Notes under the pieces: generated by a model
What the model saw: only the letters and a program-made list of their open reading frames with translations
Databases searched by the model: none
Told to the model about the DNA's origin: nothing
Part shown: piece after piece, positions 44,415-53,445 of the stretch
How the letters are laid out: each line of letters opens with the position of its first letter
Numbering within the stretch: position 1 is the stretch's first letter
Origin: Myxococcales bacterium
GTDB lineage: Bacteria > Myxococcota_A > Polyangia > Polyangiales > Houyiibacteriaceae
Direction: 5' to 3'
DNA length: 64,000 nt
Assembly (NCBI GenBank): GCA_024640845.1
Contig: JAHEEE010000145.1
Coordinates: 83,193 to 147,192, forward strand
Program-made: the position numbers and the translations under genes

Positions 44415-45215
44415 ATGGAACGTCGGTGCGTGATACGGTTCGGAGTGGTTGATCGACGACGTCTGGTATGCGCTACGATTGCCATCTGCCTGGTCGGAAT
44501 GGTGGGCAGCGGGGCGGCCGCAGATGAGGAGAAGGGCCCTGTGCTCGACGTCGACGCACGACGGGTGTTGCTCGGGCAATGGCTCGATGCGCAGGCGGTG
44601 CAGCAGCGAAAGGAACGCCGGTTCACCGGAGGGTCGGTTCTTGCGGTTGGTGCGGCGGGGCTCGGCTTCGGACTGGCTCTCCTCGCGAAGGCGCCCAACA
44701 ACGAGCTGTCGAAAGGTGGTGGCGTAGCGCTCACCGCGGCAGGAGCGTTCGGAACCGCGCTCGGCATCTTTCGGCTGGTCGTAGAAAGCGAGTCCGAGAA
44801 GGTTGCACGTCGGTACGCCCTCGCGAATCGGGCTGGGTTGAATGAGGTCGAGCTGGCGCGGTTCGAAGGTGAGTTTCACTCCGCTTCGCAGCATGCACAC
44901 CGCATACAGCTCTTGGCGCGGTGGCTAGGCTTTGCCACTGTAGCGGCAGGCGTCGCGGTTCTCATTGCAACGCCGCTTGCCGACCTCTCGCGCGGCGGAA
45001 GAGTGGCGGGCTACGTGTCCGGAGGCCTTCTCGCGCTCGGCGGCGGCGTCAACTTCGCTAGCTCGTTTGGCACGCCGCCTCCGATCAAGTCGTGGGAGGG
45101 CTATCAACGCGGACAGGCTCCGACTTCGCGTAGTCGAAAGCTGTTTGGCTTCGCGCCGACGATTGGAAAGGGGCACGCAGGCGTTGCGCTCATGTGGACG
45201 CCTCGCGCCTACTGA
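44415..45215 (+). CDS. Exported/membrane protein of unknown function
   Basis: 266 residues, family not recognised. A signal peptide is likely (LVCATIAICLVGMVGSGAAA, about residues 17-36). After a charged helical segment there are four short hydrophobic helices: SVLAVGAAGLGFGLALLA, GVALTAAGAFGTALGIF, WLGFATVAAGVAVLIAT and VAGYVSGGLLALGGGV, arranged as two hairpins. It ends IGKGHAGVALMWTPRAY, a closing aromatic residue as in some envelope proteins. Diverges from the PaaX operon over 67 bp. No function can be given. Confidence 0.65.
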   Translation: MERRCVIRFGVVDRRRLVCATIAICLVGMVGSGAAADEEKGPVLDVDARRVLLGQWLDAQAVQQRKERRFTGGSVLAVGAAGLGFGLALLAKAPNNELSKGGGVALTAAGAFGTALGIFRLVVESESEKVARRYALANRAGLNEVELARFEGEFHSASQHAHRIQLLARWLGFATVAAGVAVLIATPLADLSRGGRVAGYVSGGLLALGGGVNFASSFGTPPPIKSWEGYQRGQAPTSRSRKLFGFAPTIGKGHAGVALMWTPRAY

Positions 45216-45310
45216 CGCATTCGCAGTGGAGGCGCTCCCCTGTCTCTCACATCCCCCTCCTTCAATTTCGTTCCTCCTTCATGTACCGTGGCAACCCGAA
45301 GGAGGTGAAA

Positions 45311-47134
45311 ATGCGCTACTCGTCGCGATGCTGCGGCATCGTTGCCATCTTGTTCTGGATTGCTGCCTGCAGCTCGGGTGGGGGCGACGGCGGCGGGGGT
45401 GGCCCCGGCGGAATGAGTGGCACGGGCGGCTCAGCGGGAAGCGGAGGCGCTGCCGGAACTGGGGGCGGCGTCGGCGGAACCGGAGGGGCGGCGAGCAACA
45501 ACGGCCCGGTCATCGACTATGCGGGGACCGTCGGTACACAGGGTGGGGTGATCGAGGCACATCGGGGTCGCGTCGTGCTCGAGTTCTCCGAGGGAGCCGT
45601 CTCCGAAGACACCTTCATCCGCGTCAGCCCGCTCGCAAACGTGGGTGTGCCCGGGATGGTGACGCCCACCGCCTTCGATTTCGGTCCGGATGGAGCGGTC
45701 TTCGATGCCCCCGTCACGCTTACGCTTGCTTACAATCAGTCCGAGGTTCCCGACGGCTTCGACGAGACCCAGTTCGTCCTGCTCGGGACCTCGCACGAGA
45801 CCGGCGAGCTGGTTCCGGTGCCCGGCAGCACGGTCGACCCGGACGCCAACACCATCTCGGCGACGATATCGGGCTTCAGCACCTACGGCATGGCGATTTC
45901 GAACTGCACCCTCGAAGGCAACCCCCTTCTGCCCTGGTGTCCTCCGCGATGTGGGCTCGTCCCACCGACTTACCCAGACGATCCCGGTGGTGAGCTCGAC
46001 CCGTCGTTTGGAACCGACGGTACGTTCACCGTCGACCTCGGCGCCAACGCGGGCAACACGGACGTGAGAGATCTGATCATCGACGACGAAGATCGGCTCC
46101 TGATTGCCGCGCAGGTGGTCCGAGCGAGCGTGATCGGCGTCTTGCCCGACGGTGAGGGGCTCGACCCGAGCTTCGGGGACGAGGGTGTCGCGCGTTACAC
46201 CGACACCACCAACAGTCTCGTCATGTCGATGGCACTTCGGACCGACGGCCGGATCCTGCTGTACGGTCTGCGCCAACCCGCCGGCGGCGGTCTCAATCTG
46301 CTGCTCGCTCGTTTTCTCCGCAACGGCGAGCTCGATCCCTCGTTCGGCGAAGATGGCGTCGTCCTCGACCTGCGTCAGGAACGACTCTCCGGGGGCGGCG
46401 ATGTCGCCACGCTTCCAGACGGGCGCGTCCTCGTCTTTGATGCGTTCGGCCTCTATCGTTTCTTGGAAGACGGGTCCGCCGACCCGAGCTTTGGCATTGA
46501 AGGCCTCGTCGTTCCGGAGAATTTCGGAACGGTCAGCAACGTGCTGCGCCGCGCGAACGATGAATGGATTGGTACTTGGGCCCAGAACATACAGGTCATC
46601 AATTCCGACGGCAGCGCGGGACCTCTTTACAGGGGCCAGCTGGGTGGCGCATCCGTAGGAGGTTTCGAGGAGATCGGCGGTGGGCTCTACGTGCTGGGGG
46701 GCAGCCGGCGATCGGGGAGCGGTCCGGATGCAACCTCCGAGGTCTACGCGGCTCGCGTGCGTCCCGGTGACGAGCCCGGATCGCTCGAGTTCGACCCCTG
46801 TTTCGGCGGCACTGGTTCTCGAACCTACAGCTTCGGCGAGAGTGCGGCCGGGGCCGACTCGGCGGTCCAAGCCGACGGCCGGGTCGTCATCGTGGGGGGC
46901 GCGAGCACCGACCGCGGTGACTCAGACCTCGTCGTGGTCCGCATTCGACCCGACGGCGAGATCGACCGAGGCTTCGGGAACGACGGAATCGTTTACCTCG
47001 ACTTCGGCGGTGATGATACAGGCCGGGCCGTGGCGATCGACGACGAAGGCCGCATCGTCGTGGTTGGAACCTCCCTCGTGGGCGACCGCCTCTTGGGCGA
47101 GCGAACTGTCGTCATGGCGAGGCTTCTGCCCTGA
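45311..47134 (+). CDS. Delta-60-repeat lipoprotein
   Basis: 607 residues from the ATG at 45311, with GGAGG five bases upstream. Lipobox FWIAAC, then a Gly-rich linker of GTGGSAGSGG type (about 24-65). Residues 70-205 form a ZU5-like beta domain (GGVIEAHRGRVVLEFSEGAV, FSTYGMAIS). From about 230 to the end are delta-60 repeats marked by LDPSFGxDG and DGRILLYG/DGRVLVFD pairs, which should fold as a beta-propeller on the cell surface. Such proteins are common in myxobacteria; their ligands are unknown. Confidence 0.88.
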   Translation: MRYSSRCCGIVAILFWIAACSSGGGDGGGGGPGGMSGTGGSAGSGGAAGTGGGVGGTGGAASNNGPVIDYAGTVGTQGGVIEAHRGRVVLEFSEGAVSEDTFIRVSPLANVGVPGMVTPTAFDFGPDGAVFDAPVTLTLAYNQSEVPDGFDETQFVLLGTSHETGELVPVPGSTVDPDANTISATISGFSTYGMAISNCTLEGNPLLPWCPPRCGLVPPTYPDDPGGELDPSFGTDGTFTVDLGANAGNTDVRDLIIDDEDRLLIAAQVVRASVIGVLPDGEGLDPSFGDEGVARYTDTTNSLVMSMALRTDGRILLYGLRQPAGGGLNLLLARFLRNGELDPSFGEDGVVLDLRQERLSGGGDVATLPDGRVLVFDAFGLYRFLEDGSADPSFGIEGLVVPENFGTVSNVLRRANDEWIGTWAQNIQVINSDGSAGPLYRGQLGGASVGGFEEIGGGLYVLGGSRRSGSGPDATSEVYAARVRPGDEPGSLEFDPCFGGTGSRTYSFGESAAGADSAVQADGRVVIVGGASTDRGDSDLVVVRIRPDGEIDRGFGNDGIVYLDFGGDDTGRAVAIDDEGRIVVVGTSLVGDRLLGERTVVMARLLP

Positions 47135-47139
47135 CGCAA

Positions 47140-48423
47140 TCAGGCCGCGAATGGCGTTCGAAGTGGTGAACGCCGTGCGTCCGGACGCGCCAGCAGGAGT
47201 TGCGCCACGCCGCAGTGGCGTTCGAGGAACGCGCCTTCGCACGAAGCCAGATAGAAGTCCCACATTCGCCGAAAGCGTGGTGGATAGCCGAGTGCCTCGA
47301 TCTCGGGCAGGCGCGCATGAAACCGGCGACGCCATTCGTGGAGGGTTCGCCCATAGTCGTCGCCGAAATCCTCGAAGTGAAGCAGCCGCAGATCGGTTTG
47401 TTTGCGCCATGCCGTGCTCATCGCATCGACGCTTGGCAGTTGTCCGCCTGGAAAGATGTAGCGCTTGATGAAGTCCATCCGTCCTACGCTCTCCGCGAAG
47501 CGATCGTCAGGGGTCGTGATCGCTTGGATGAGCGCGAGCCCGTCGGGCGAGAGCAAACGTCCGACCTGCGCGAAGTAGGTCTCGAAGTACTCGGCGCCGA
47601 CGGCCTCGATCATCTCGATCGAGACGAGCTTGTCGTACGAGCCTCGAAGGTCTCGGTAGTCTTCGAGGAGGACGCTGACTCGGTCATTGAGACCTGCTTC
47701 GCGGATGCGCTCCACAGCGAGGTCGTATTGCCTGCGGGAAATCGTAGTGGTCGTCACTCGGCAGCCGGTTCGCGAGGCTGCGTGAATCGCCATGCCCCCC
47801 CAACCCGTCCCGATCTCGAGCAGATGATCGTCGCGCGTGAGCTCGAGCTTGCGGCAGATTCGATCGAGGCGCGTTTGCTGAGCTTCCTCGAGTGTCATGT
47901 CGTCGCGCTCCCACATCGCGGACGAATACATCATCGAGGGGTCGAGCCAGAGCTGGTAGAACTCGTTGCCTAGATCGTAATGGTCGGCGATGTTCCGGCG
48001 GCTTCCGTCCTTCGTATTTCGCCGGATCCGGTGATACATACCTTCCAGCGTGCTCCGGACCAGGCCGAGGCCGCTCCCATCGAGGTTGCTCAAGCGAGTC
48101 GAGGTGCGAAGCAAGATCCGAACCGTCGCGACCAGGTCATCGGTGGACCAGAGTCCGTCCATGTACGTTTCACCGGCGCCGAGGCTGCCTCCGAGCGCGA
48201 TGGCCGTCCACGCGTTGGGGTGATGCATCTGCACCGTGGCGTGCGGCCCGGCGCCGCCGCGTCCAAAGACGTGGGAAAGGCCGTCTTCGATCAACGTCAG
48301 CTTGCCGAAGGAAATCTCCTCGAGCCTGCTCATGACGAGACTGCGCGCAATTCTCGAAGGGAGCTCGGAAGCGAGCTCCGCCCAAGGCGAGAGCGGAACA
48401 CTCAACGAGGAGGGTTCATTCAT
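47140..48423 (-). CDS. Cyclopropane-fatty-acyl-phospholipid synthase family methyltransferase
   Basis: 427 residues from the ATG at 48423. An N-terminal domain is followed by RRNIADHYDLGNEFYQLWLD, MMYSSAMW, and the SAM-binding motif LLEIGTGWGGMAIHAASRTG; ISRRQYDLAVERI and SIEMIEAVGAEYFETYF follow, all as in Cfa. It transfers a methyl(ene) from S-adenosylmethionine to an unsaturated chain in membrane phospholipid. Relatives in this gene order with DUF1365 and a FAD oxidoreductase are not always true cyclopropane formers. Gap to the upstream DUF1365 gene is 4 bp. Confidence 0.92.
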   Translation of the reverse strand: MNEPSSLSVPLSPWAELASELPSRIARSLVMSRLEEISFGKLTLIEDGLSHVFGRGGAGPHATVQMHHPNAWTAIALGGSLGAGETYMDGLWSTDDLVATVRILLRTSTRLSNLDGSGLGLVRSTLEGMYHRIRRNTKDGSRRNIADHYDLGNEFYQLWLDPSMMYSSAMWERDDMTLEEAQQTRLDRICRKLELTRDDHLLEIGTGWGGMAIHAASRTGCRVTTTTISRRQYDLAVERIREAGLNDRVSVLLEDYRDLRGSYDKLVSIEMIEAVGAEYFETYFAQVGRLLSPDGLALIQAITTPDDRFAESVGRMDFIKRYIFPGGQLPSVDAMSTAWRKQTDLRLLHFEDFGDDYGRTLHEWRRRFHARLPEIEALGYPPRFRRMWDFYLASCEGAFLERHCGVAQLLLARPDARRSPLRTPFAA

Positions 48424-48427
48424 GAGG

Positions 48428-49195
48428 TCATCCAATGCTGCGCGCGAGTCGCGTTGGGTGAGGGTGGTAGGGAGCACCTTTCCACCAGAGGTGTGCTGCC
48501 TGCGCGTAGATTCCTCCGAGGACGGTGATGGCCATCGCCGGGTGACGGATGAGCGCCAGCGCGGCGTTCTTTCGGGTAAGTGCCTTTCGTCTCAGCGTCA
48601 GAGTCGCATCGCCGATGACGGTCTCTGACTCCAAGTTCTCCATGTGCACGACGAGGGAGCGCCCAGGCTCCGTGAAGCGCCATTCGTACTCTTGCGTCAT
48701 CGGATGAAACGGCGATACGTGAAATGCCTTCGGGACCCTGAATCGCATCGCCCGGCCTTCCCCGAGGTTATCGCGCTCGACGTCGACGGCGTAGCAGTGC
48801 CGCTCTCCCCAAGGTGTGTTGTCGACTTCCGCAAGGATGTGACTGAGCGAGCCGTCTCTGCGAAAGCAGTAATAGAAACTGACCGGATTGAAGGCGACGC
48901 CGAGCGTGCGCGGCAGAGCCAGTAATCGAATCGCACCGCTTGGGCGGCTGCCGCACTGCGACTCGACCACGTCACGAACCGCTTCTTCGAGGGAGATCGA
49001 GGGGTTGCCGAGATGGTCTTGGCGCGCGAAACGAGCGATCGCGGGCCCTCTTCCGGACCAGCCGGGAAGCCGGTCTAGAGCTTCCGGGGCTTCGTCGAGG
49101 TCGAGGTACATGTAGAAGATGCGGTACTCGAACGCATGCGAGACCGGCGAGAACCGCCGATGCCGTACCGTGCCTTCGTAGATGGCGCTTTTCAC
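48428..49195 (-). CDS. DUF1365 family protein
   Basis: 255 residues, GTG start overlapping the upstream stop. It begins SAIYEGTVRHRRFSPVSHAFEYRIFYMYLDLDE and contains LGVAFNPVSFYYCFRRDGSL and FHVSPFHPM, the standard DUF1365 blocks. Function is not established. The domain nearly always lies between a FAD-dependent amine-oxidase-like protein and a CFA-type methyltransferase, as here, so it is taken to act on modified membrane fatty acids. Confidence 0.9.
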   Translation of the reverse strand: MKSAIYEGTVRHRRFSPVSHAFEYRIFYMYLDLDEAPEALDRLPGWSGRGPAIARFARQDHLGNPSISLEEAVRDVVESQCGSRPSGAIRLLALPRTLGVAFNPVSFYYCFRRDGSLSHILAEVDNTPWGERHCYAVDVERDNLGEGRAMRFRVPKAFHVSPFHPMTQEYEWRFTEPGRSLVVHMENLESETVIGDATLTLRRKALTRKNAALALIRHPAMAITVLGGIYAQAAHLWWKGAPYHPHPTRLARSIG

Positions 49196-50469
49196 GCTGC
49201 GACCTCCGCCGCCGTTTCCGGAATGGGCGTGTCGAGGGTGACGCCGAGCTTCTTCGCGACGGCAAGGGCGCTAACGACGCCGTCCTCGTGAAAGCCGTAG
49301 CGCCAGTATGCGCCGCAGTAGTAGGTGTTTCGTGGTCCATTCACTTCGTCGAAGCGAGTCTGGGCGGCGACGGACTCGGCTGTGTACAGCGGATGTGCGT
49401 ACGTGGTTCGATAAAGGACCCGCGACGGGTCGACACGGTCTCCGGGGTTCAGCGATACACAGAAAGTCGCTCGGGCCCCGTCGATTCGCTGAAGCGCGTT
49501 CATGTCGTAGGTAACGATGACCTTCTCGTCCGCGCGCGACGGGACCACATAGTTCCAGCTGGCCCAGGCCCGCTTCGTCGACGGCAGGAGCGACGTGTCG
49601 GTGTGAAGGACCGCGTCATTTTCCTTGTAACGAATGTTGCCCAACACCTCTCGTTCAGCGTCGCTCGGGTCGTCGAGCATGCGCAGGGCCTGATCGCTGT
49701 GAGCGGCAATGACTACGCGATCGAACGTTTCGGGCGGGAAACCGCGAACGGCTACGTCCACGCCGCCTGCGTGTCGCGCGATGCGTTCGACGGGCGATGA
49801 GAGCCGGATGCGGTCCGAGAAGGGCGCGATCATTCGCTCCACGTAAGCTCGCGAGCCGCCTTCGACAACGAACCATTGCGGCCGGTCGAGCAGCCTCGTG
49901 AGACCGTGATTGATCAAGAATCGAACGAAGGTATGAGCCGGAAAACCCATCATACTCTGAGGGTCGGTGGACCAAATCGACGCGCCCATCGGGACGATGT
50001 AGAGATCGATGAAGGGCCGTGAATAGCCCTGCGCCTCGAGGAGCTCGCCGAGGGTCGTCGATTGGTCGCCCTCCGACAAGAGCTGCTCCGCGGCTCGATT
50101 GAACCGAAGAATATCCCGTGTCATCCGGAGCACGCGCGGATTTAACGCGTTGCGGCGTCGCGCCATAAGGGACCGACTCGAATATTCGAGCCCCGTGCGA
50201 TCCTCGCGGACGCTAAAGCTCATACCCGTCGCCTTCGTTCGCACGCCCAGCTCGGAGAAGATGCGCTGAAGGTTCGGGTAGGTGCGGTCGTTGTGAACGA
50301 TGAAACCTGTGTCGATCGCGTACGAGGCTCCGCCCACCCGTACATCCACGGTGTTGGTGTGACCGCCGATCCGGTCTCGTGCCTCGAAGACGGTGACTCG
50401 GTGCTCACGCTGCAGCAGCCAGGCTGAGACGAGGCCGCTAATGCCAGTTCCGACGACTGCGATTTTCAC
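49192..50469 (-). CDS. FAD-dependent oxidoreductase (amine-oxidase-like, CFA-cluster type)
   Basis: 425 residues, GTG start. FAD-binding dinucleotide motif IAVVGTGISGLVSAWLL and ARDRIGGHTNTV at the N-terminus; the middle has IWSTDPQSMMGFPAHTFVRFL and a closing GAYWRYGFHEDGVVSAL. Start of a three-gene operon with 4-bp overlap to DUF1365. In Rhodobacter such genes belong to the singlet-oxygen (RpoE-ChrR) response; that regulon link is recalled, not shown here. Its substrate is probably a lipid acyl chain. Confidence 0.9.
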   Translation of the reverse strand: MKIAVVGTGISGLVSAWLLQREHRVTVFEARDRIGGHTNTVDVRVGGASYAIDTGFIVHNDRTYPNLQRIFSELGVRTKATGMSFSVREDRTGLEYSSRSLMARRRNALNPRVLRMTRDILRFNRAAEQLLSEGDQSTTLGELLEAQGYSRPFIDLYIVPMGASIWSTDPQSMMGFPAHTFVRFLINHGLTRLLDRPQWFVVEGGSRAYVERMIAPFSDRIRLSSPVERIARHAGGVDVAVRGFPPETFDRVVIAAHSDQALRMLDDPSDAEREVLGNIRYKENDAVLHTDTSLLPSTKRAWASWNYVVPSRADEKVIVTYDMNALQRIDGARATFCVSLNPGDRVDPSRVLYRTTYAHPLYTAESVAAQTRFDEVNGPRNTYYCGAYWRYGFHEDGVVSALAVAKKLGVTLDTPIPETAAEVAA

Positions 50470-50685
50470 AGCAGCTCTACCGGGGAATGATCTACACGCA
50501 TGTTTTCGCTCTCTACTGCTCCCCGGTCTCCCCTTCCCTTTGACCCGATGTGCCGAGCGTCAAGGAAGCGCAAAACGGATATTCGAGCGAGCGCTGGTCT
50601 TTGGAATTGCCGAGATCGGTAGACTCGATCGTGTTTGCCACCAAACGGGCAACGGATCGGTCACGGATTATGGGCTTCCAGCGCT
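50470..50685. other. Non-coding gap before the FAD/DUF1365/CFA operon
   Basis: 216 bp with no plausible gene on either strand. It must hold the promoter of the three-gene operon unless transcription continues from the photolyase gene. No ECF-sigma, MerR or CarH-type site was recognised. Confidence 0.5.
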
Positions 50686-52215
50686 TCACCTCGTGACGCG
50701 TTCGATGAACGAGTCGGCCAGCGCGAAGATGTGCTCTTTTCGGTCGTCGGCGAGTCGATCGAGGGTCCGGGTCATCATCTTGCTGCGCGGGTTTGCCTCG
50801 AAGAAATCACGATGATCGCGGACGAACGACCAGTACAAGCCATCGACGACGTCGCACCAGTCGCCCTTTGGGTAATCGCTCATCTTCCGAAGGTAGTTGG
50901 AGCCACATATGTAGGGCTTGGTCGTGAACGCACCGCCTTCGCTATGAAGGGCCATGCCGTAGACGTTCGGCGCCATCACCCAGTCGGCCGAATCCACGAA
51001 CATCTCCATGAACCAATCGTAGGCTTGGCGCGGTTCGACCCGGCAGAGCAGCATCATGTTGCCCAGCACCATCAGTCTTTCAATGTGATGGTTGTAGCCA
51101 TGAGAACCCGCTCGGCGAATCGCATCGTCGAGCGGAGGAATGCCGGTGGTTCCTGCATACCAGTGTTCAGTGAGCCGGCGCGCATGACCCCAAAAATTCT
51201 GCTTCCAGTGGTCGGTGGGAAGTGCGTGCCAAACCCCGCGGATGAACTCGCGCCACCCGATGATCTGTCGGACGAAACCCTCGAGTGAGTTGATCCGAAC
51301 CCCATCGTGCTCTGCCTTCTCGAGCGCGAGATCGAGGACCCGTGCAGGAGTCAGCAGTCCGACGTTGAGCAGAGGGCTGAGCGTCGAGTGAAACAAGAAC
51401 GCGTGCTCTTTGCTGAGGGCGTCTTCGTAGTCGCCGAAAAGCTCGAAACGCTCGTCGAGAAAGGCGCGGAGCGCGGCCTCCGCTTGTGGCTCGGTCGTCG
51501 GGAGCCAGAGCTCGCTTGGATCACCGGGATGATCGGAGAAGTCCGCCGCCACGAGCTCGACGACATCGTGCGTGTGCTTGGTCCAGGAAGCCTTGGGCAG
51601 CGGCGGGGGCTCGAGGTCTTTCGGGAGCTTCTTGCGGTTCTCTTCGTCGTAGCTCCATTGGCCTCCGGTAGGATTGCCGTCGGTATCGACCATGACGTTC
51701 AAGCGTTTTCGCTGCCATCGATAGAAGTCCGCCATGAAGAGGCGCTTGTGGTTCTCTCGATACTCTTCGAACGCCGCTCGACTCGTCAGGAACATCGGGC
51801 TCTCGAAAGTCTCGCGCGCCATATCGTGTACCTTCGCAATCGATTCGAGCCGTGATTCCATCTCGTGAGATTCCGTTTCGAAGTGAACGAGCTCCTCGTA
51901 GGAATGCTCGGCCAAATGCTCTTCGAGAATTGCCGAGAAGGATTGACCTCGGGCGTCTTCGAGCCTCGTGTAGGCGACAGCGTGGCCTTCCTGTTCGAGC
52001 GCGTCCGCCTTGGAGCGCATCGCGCTCAGGATGAAAACGAGCTTCTGCGTGTGGGCCCGATAGCGCCGGCACATTCGCTCCGATTCGGCCATGAAGACGA
52101 GAGTCGGCTTCGCGCGAGCGATCAGCTCGTTCGTAAAAAGCTGGTTGCCGAGCAGCACGAGCAGCCGTTTTTGTTTCTTTCCCACGAGACCTTTCGAGCG
52201 ATCCTGAGCGGTCAC
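50686..52215 (-). CDS. Cryptochrome/photolyase-related protein (FeS-BCP-like) lacking canonical Cys pair
   Basis: 509 residues from a GTG at 52215 (GTG 52185 possible). N-terminal Rossmann-like domain (LLVLLGNQLF, VFMAESERMCRRY) and a helical FAD domain with GFVRQIIGWREFIRGVWH, GYNHHIERLMVLGNMML and NVYGMALHSEGGAFTTKPY. This is the bacterial (6-4)-photolyase-type family that usually carries a 4Fe-4S cluster. Around residue 446 it reads KMSDYPKGDWCDV, where cluster-bearing members have YCxxC plus a longer loop and ACPF. Two ligands are thus missing, so the cluster may be lost. It sits 216 bp upstream of the FAD/DUF1365/CFA operon. Confidence 0.85.
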   Translation of the reverse strand: MTAQDRSKGLVGKKQKRLLVLLGNQLFTNELIARAKPTLVFMAESERMCRRYRAHTQKLVFILSAMRSKADALEQEGHAVAYTRLEDARGQSFSAILEEHLAEHSYEELVHFETESHEMESRLESIAKVHDMARETFESPMFLTSRAAFEEYRENHKRLFMADFYRWQRKRLNVMVDTDGNPTGGQWSYDEENRKKLPKDLEPPPLPKASWTKHTHDVVELVAADFSDHPGDPSELWLPTTEPQAEAALRAFLDERFELFGDYEDALSKEHAFLFHSTLSPLLNVGLLTPARVLDLALEKAEHDGVRINSLEGFVRQIIGWREFIRGVWHALPTDHWKQNFWGHARRLTEHWYAGTTGIPPLDDAIRRAGSHGYNHHIERLMVLGNMMLLCRVEPRQAYDWFMEMFVDSADWVMAPNVYGMALHSEGGAFTTKPYICGSNYLRKMSDYPKGDWCDVVDGLYWSFVRDHRDFFEANPRSKMMTRTLDRLADDRKEHIFALADSFIERVTR

Positions 52216-52376
52216 CGAAGATTCCGCGACCTCAAGGCACAGGATGCACGCATCGAACCATACTCGCGGCGCGTCGGCGAGCAGAGTCGACGCGAATTTT
52301 CATCCCTAAGATAATTACGCCCGTCTTGGTCATGCATTCATAGAGATCGATTGCCTTGGCGCGTCTCGTGGCTCAG

Positions 52377-53285
52377 CTATTCCGACCCAGAACCCACTGC
52401 AACGGGCGGCCGAAGAATCCGCTTCTGGGACACCTTGATCCGAGCGGGCCGCGTGGACTCGATGAACTCGGTCAGCGCTGTCACGAAGCGATCGGGTGCC
52501 TCGCAGTGCGAGTAGTGGCCCACCCCTTCGATGATCTCGAGCCAACTTCCGGGGATCGCTGCGTGGGCTGCATAGGCGTGCTCGACAGGAATGATCCGGT
52601 CCTGCTCACCCCAAATGATGAGCGTCGGGATTCCTGCAGCCATGTAGAGCTTGTCATTTGCGCTCACCGCCTGACCGCGCGGGTCGATGACCGCCCGCAG
52701 CGTGCGTAAGAACGCGCGCCGCGCCTCCACGTCGCCGAGCGAAGAATAGCTCCGCCAGAGCTCGGGAATCACGGTTGCCTTTTCGAGCTTTTTCCGAAAC
52801 AAAAACCGGCCGATCGCTTCGGCGAAGCGCCTCGCGGGCGGCGCGCAGGCGATGAGCAGCACCGCTTCGGAGCCAGGAAGTGTCAGCATCCGAAGAAGCC
52901 GGTTGACTTCCTTCCCTAGACCGCCTGCATCGGCGAGCACCAGTCGCTCACAGAGCTCGGGGTACTGATAGGCGAACTGCATCGCAACCCCGCCTCCGTA
53001 CGATTGCCCGACCACCGTGGCGCGTTTGTACCCCAGGCCCACGATCAAATCGCGCAGCGTCGAAGCCATCGAGCCAAGCGAGTAGTCGCCCTTGGTCTTT
53101 TCCGACTCGCCATGGCCCAAGAGGTCCGGGGCCAGAACGGTGAAGTGTTCGCTCAGCGCCGGCATGACCTGCTTCCAAGTCGTCGCACTGCCGGCCATGC
53201 CGTGAATCAGCAAAACGAGCGGTCCTTTGCCGCCTAGTCGGTACTTCAGACGCTTGCCATGGATTAGGATCTCTTTTTGCTCCAT
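52377..53285 (-). CDS. Alpha/beta hydrolase
   Basis: 302 residues from the ATG at 53285. LLIHGMAGSATTWKQVMPAL, DLLGHGESEKTKGDYSLGSM, nucleophile elbow VVGQSYGGGVAMQFA, acid in IIWGEQDRIIPV and His in EGVGHYSHCEAP give a complete triad. The HxxPxxxP-free, lid-bearing layout resembles esterases and C-C hydrolases; the natural substrate is unknown. A basic C-terminal tail (RIKVSQKRILRPP) may contact membranes. It diverges from the protease gene over 160 bp. Confidence 0.9.
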   Translation of the reverse strand: MEQKEILIHGKRLKYRLGGKGPLVLLIHGMAGSATTWKQVMPALSEHFTVLAPDLLGHGESEKTKGDYSLGSMASTLRDLIVGLGYKRATVVGQSYGGGVAMQFAYQYPELCERLVLADAGGLGKEVNRLLRMLTLPGSEAVLLIACAPPARRFAEAIGRFLFRKKLEKATVIPELWRSYSSLGDVEARRAFLRTLRAVIDPRGQAVSANDKLYMAAGIPTLIIWGEQDRIIPVEHAYAAHAAIPGSWLEIIEGVGHYSHCEAPDRFVTALTEFIESTRPARIKVSQKRILRPPVAVGSGSE

Positions 53286-53445
53286 CGCACCGAGTTCCTG
53301 CCACGGGAAGTCACTCCGCTCAACCCCGGCTGTTTTGACGCGGCTGATGACCAATTCACGCGTTGCGCCACTGCGCGGAGACGGGGAGGATTGCCTCGTT
53401 GGAAACGGATGCAATAGGTACCTTTCGACATAGTAGGCCACTCCG

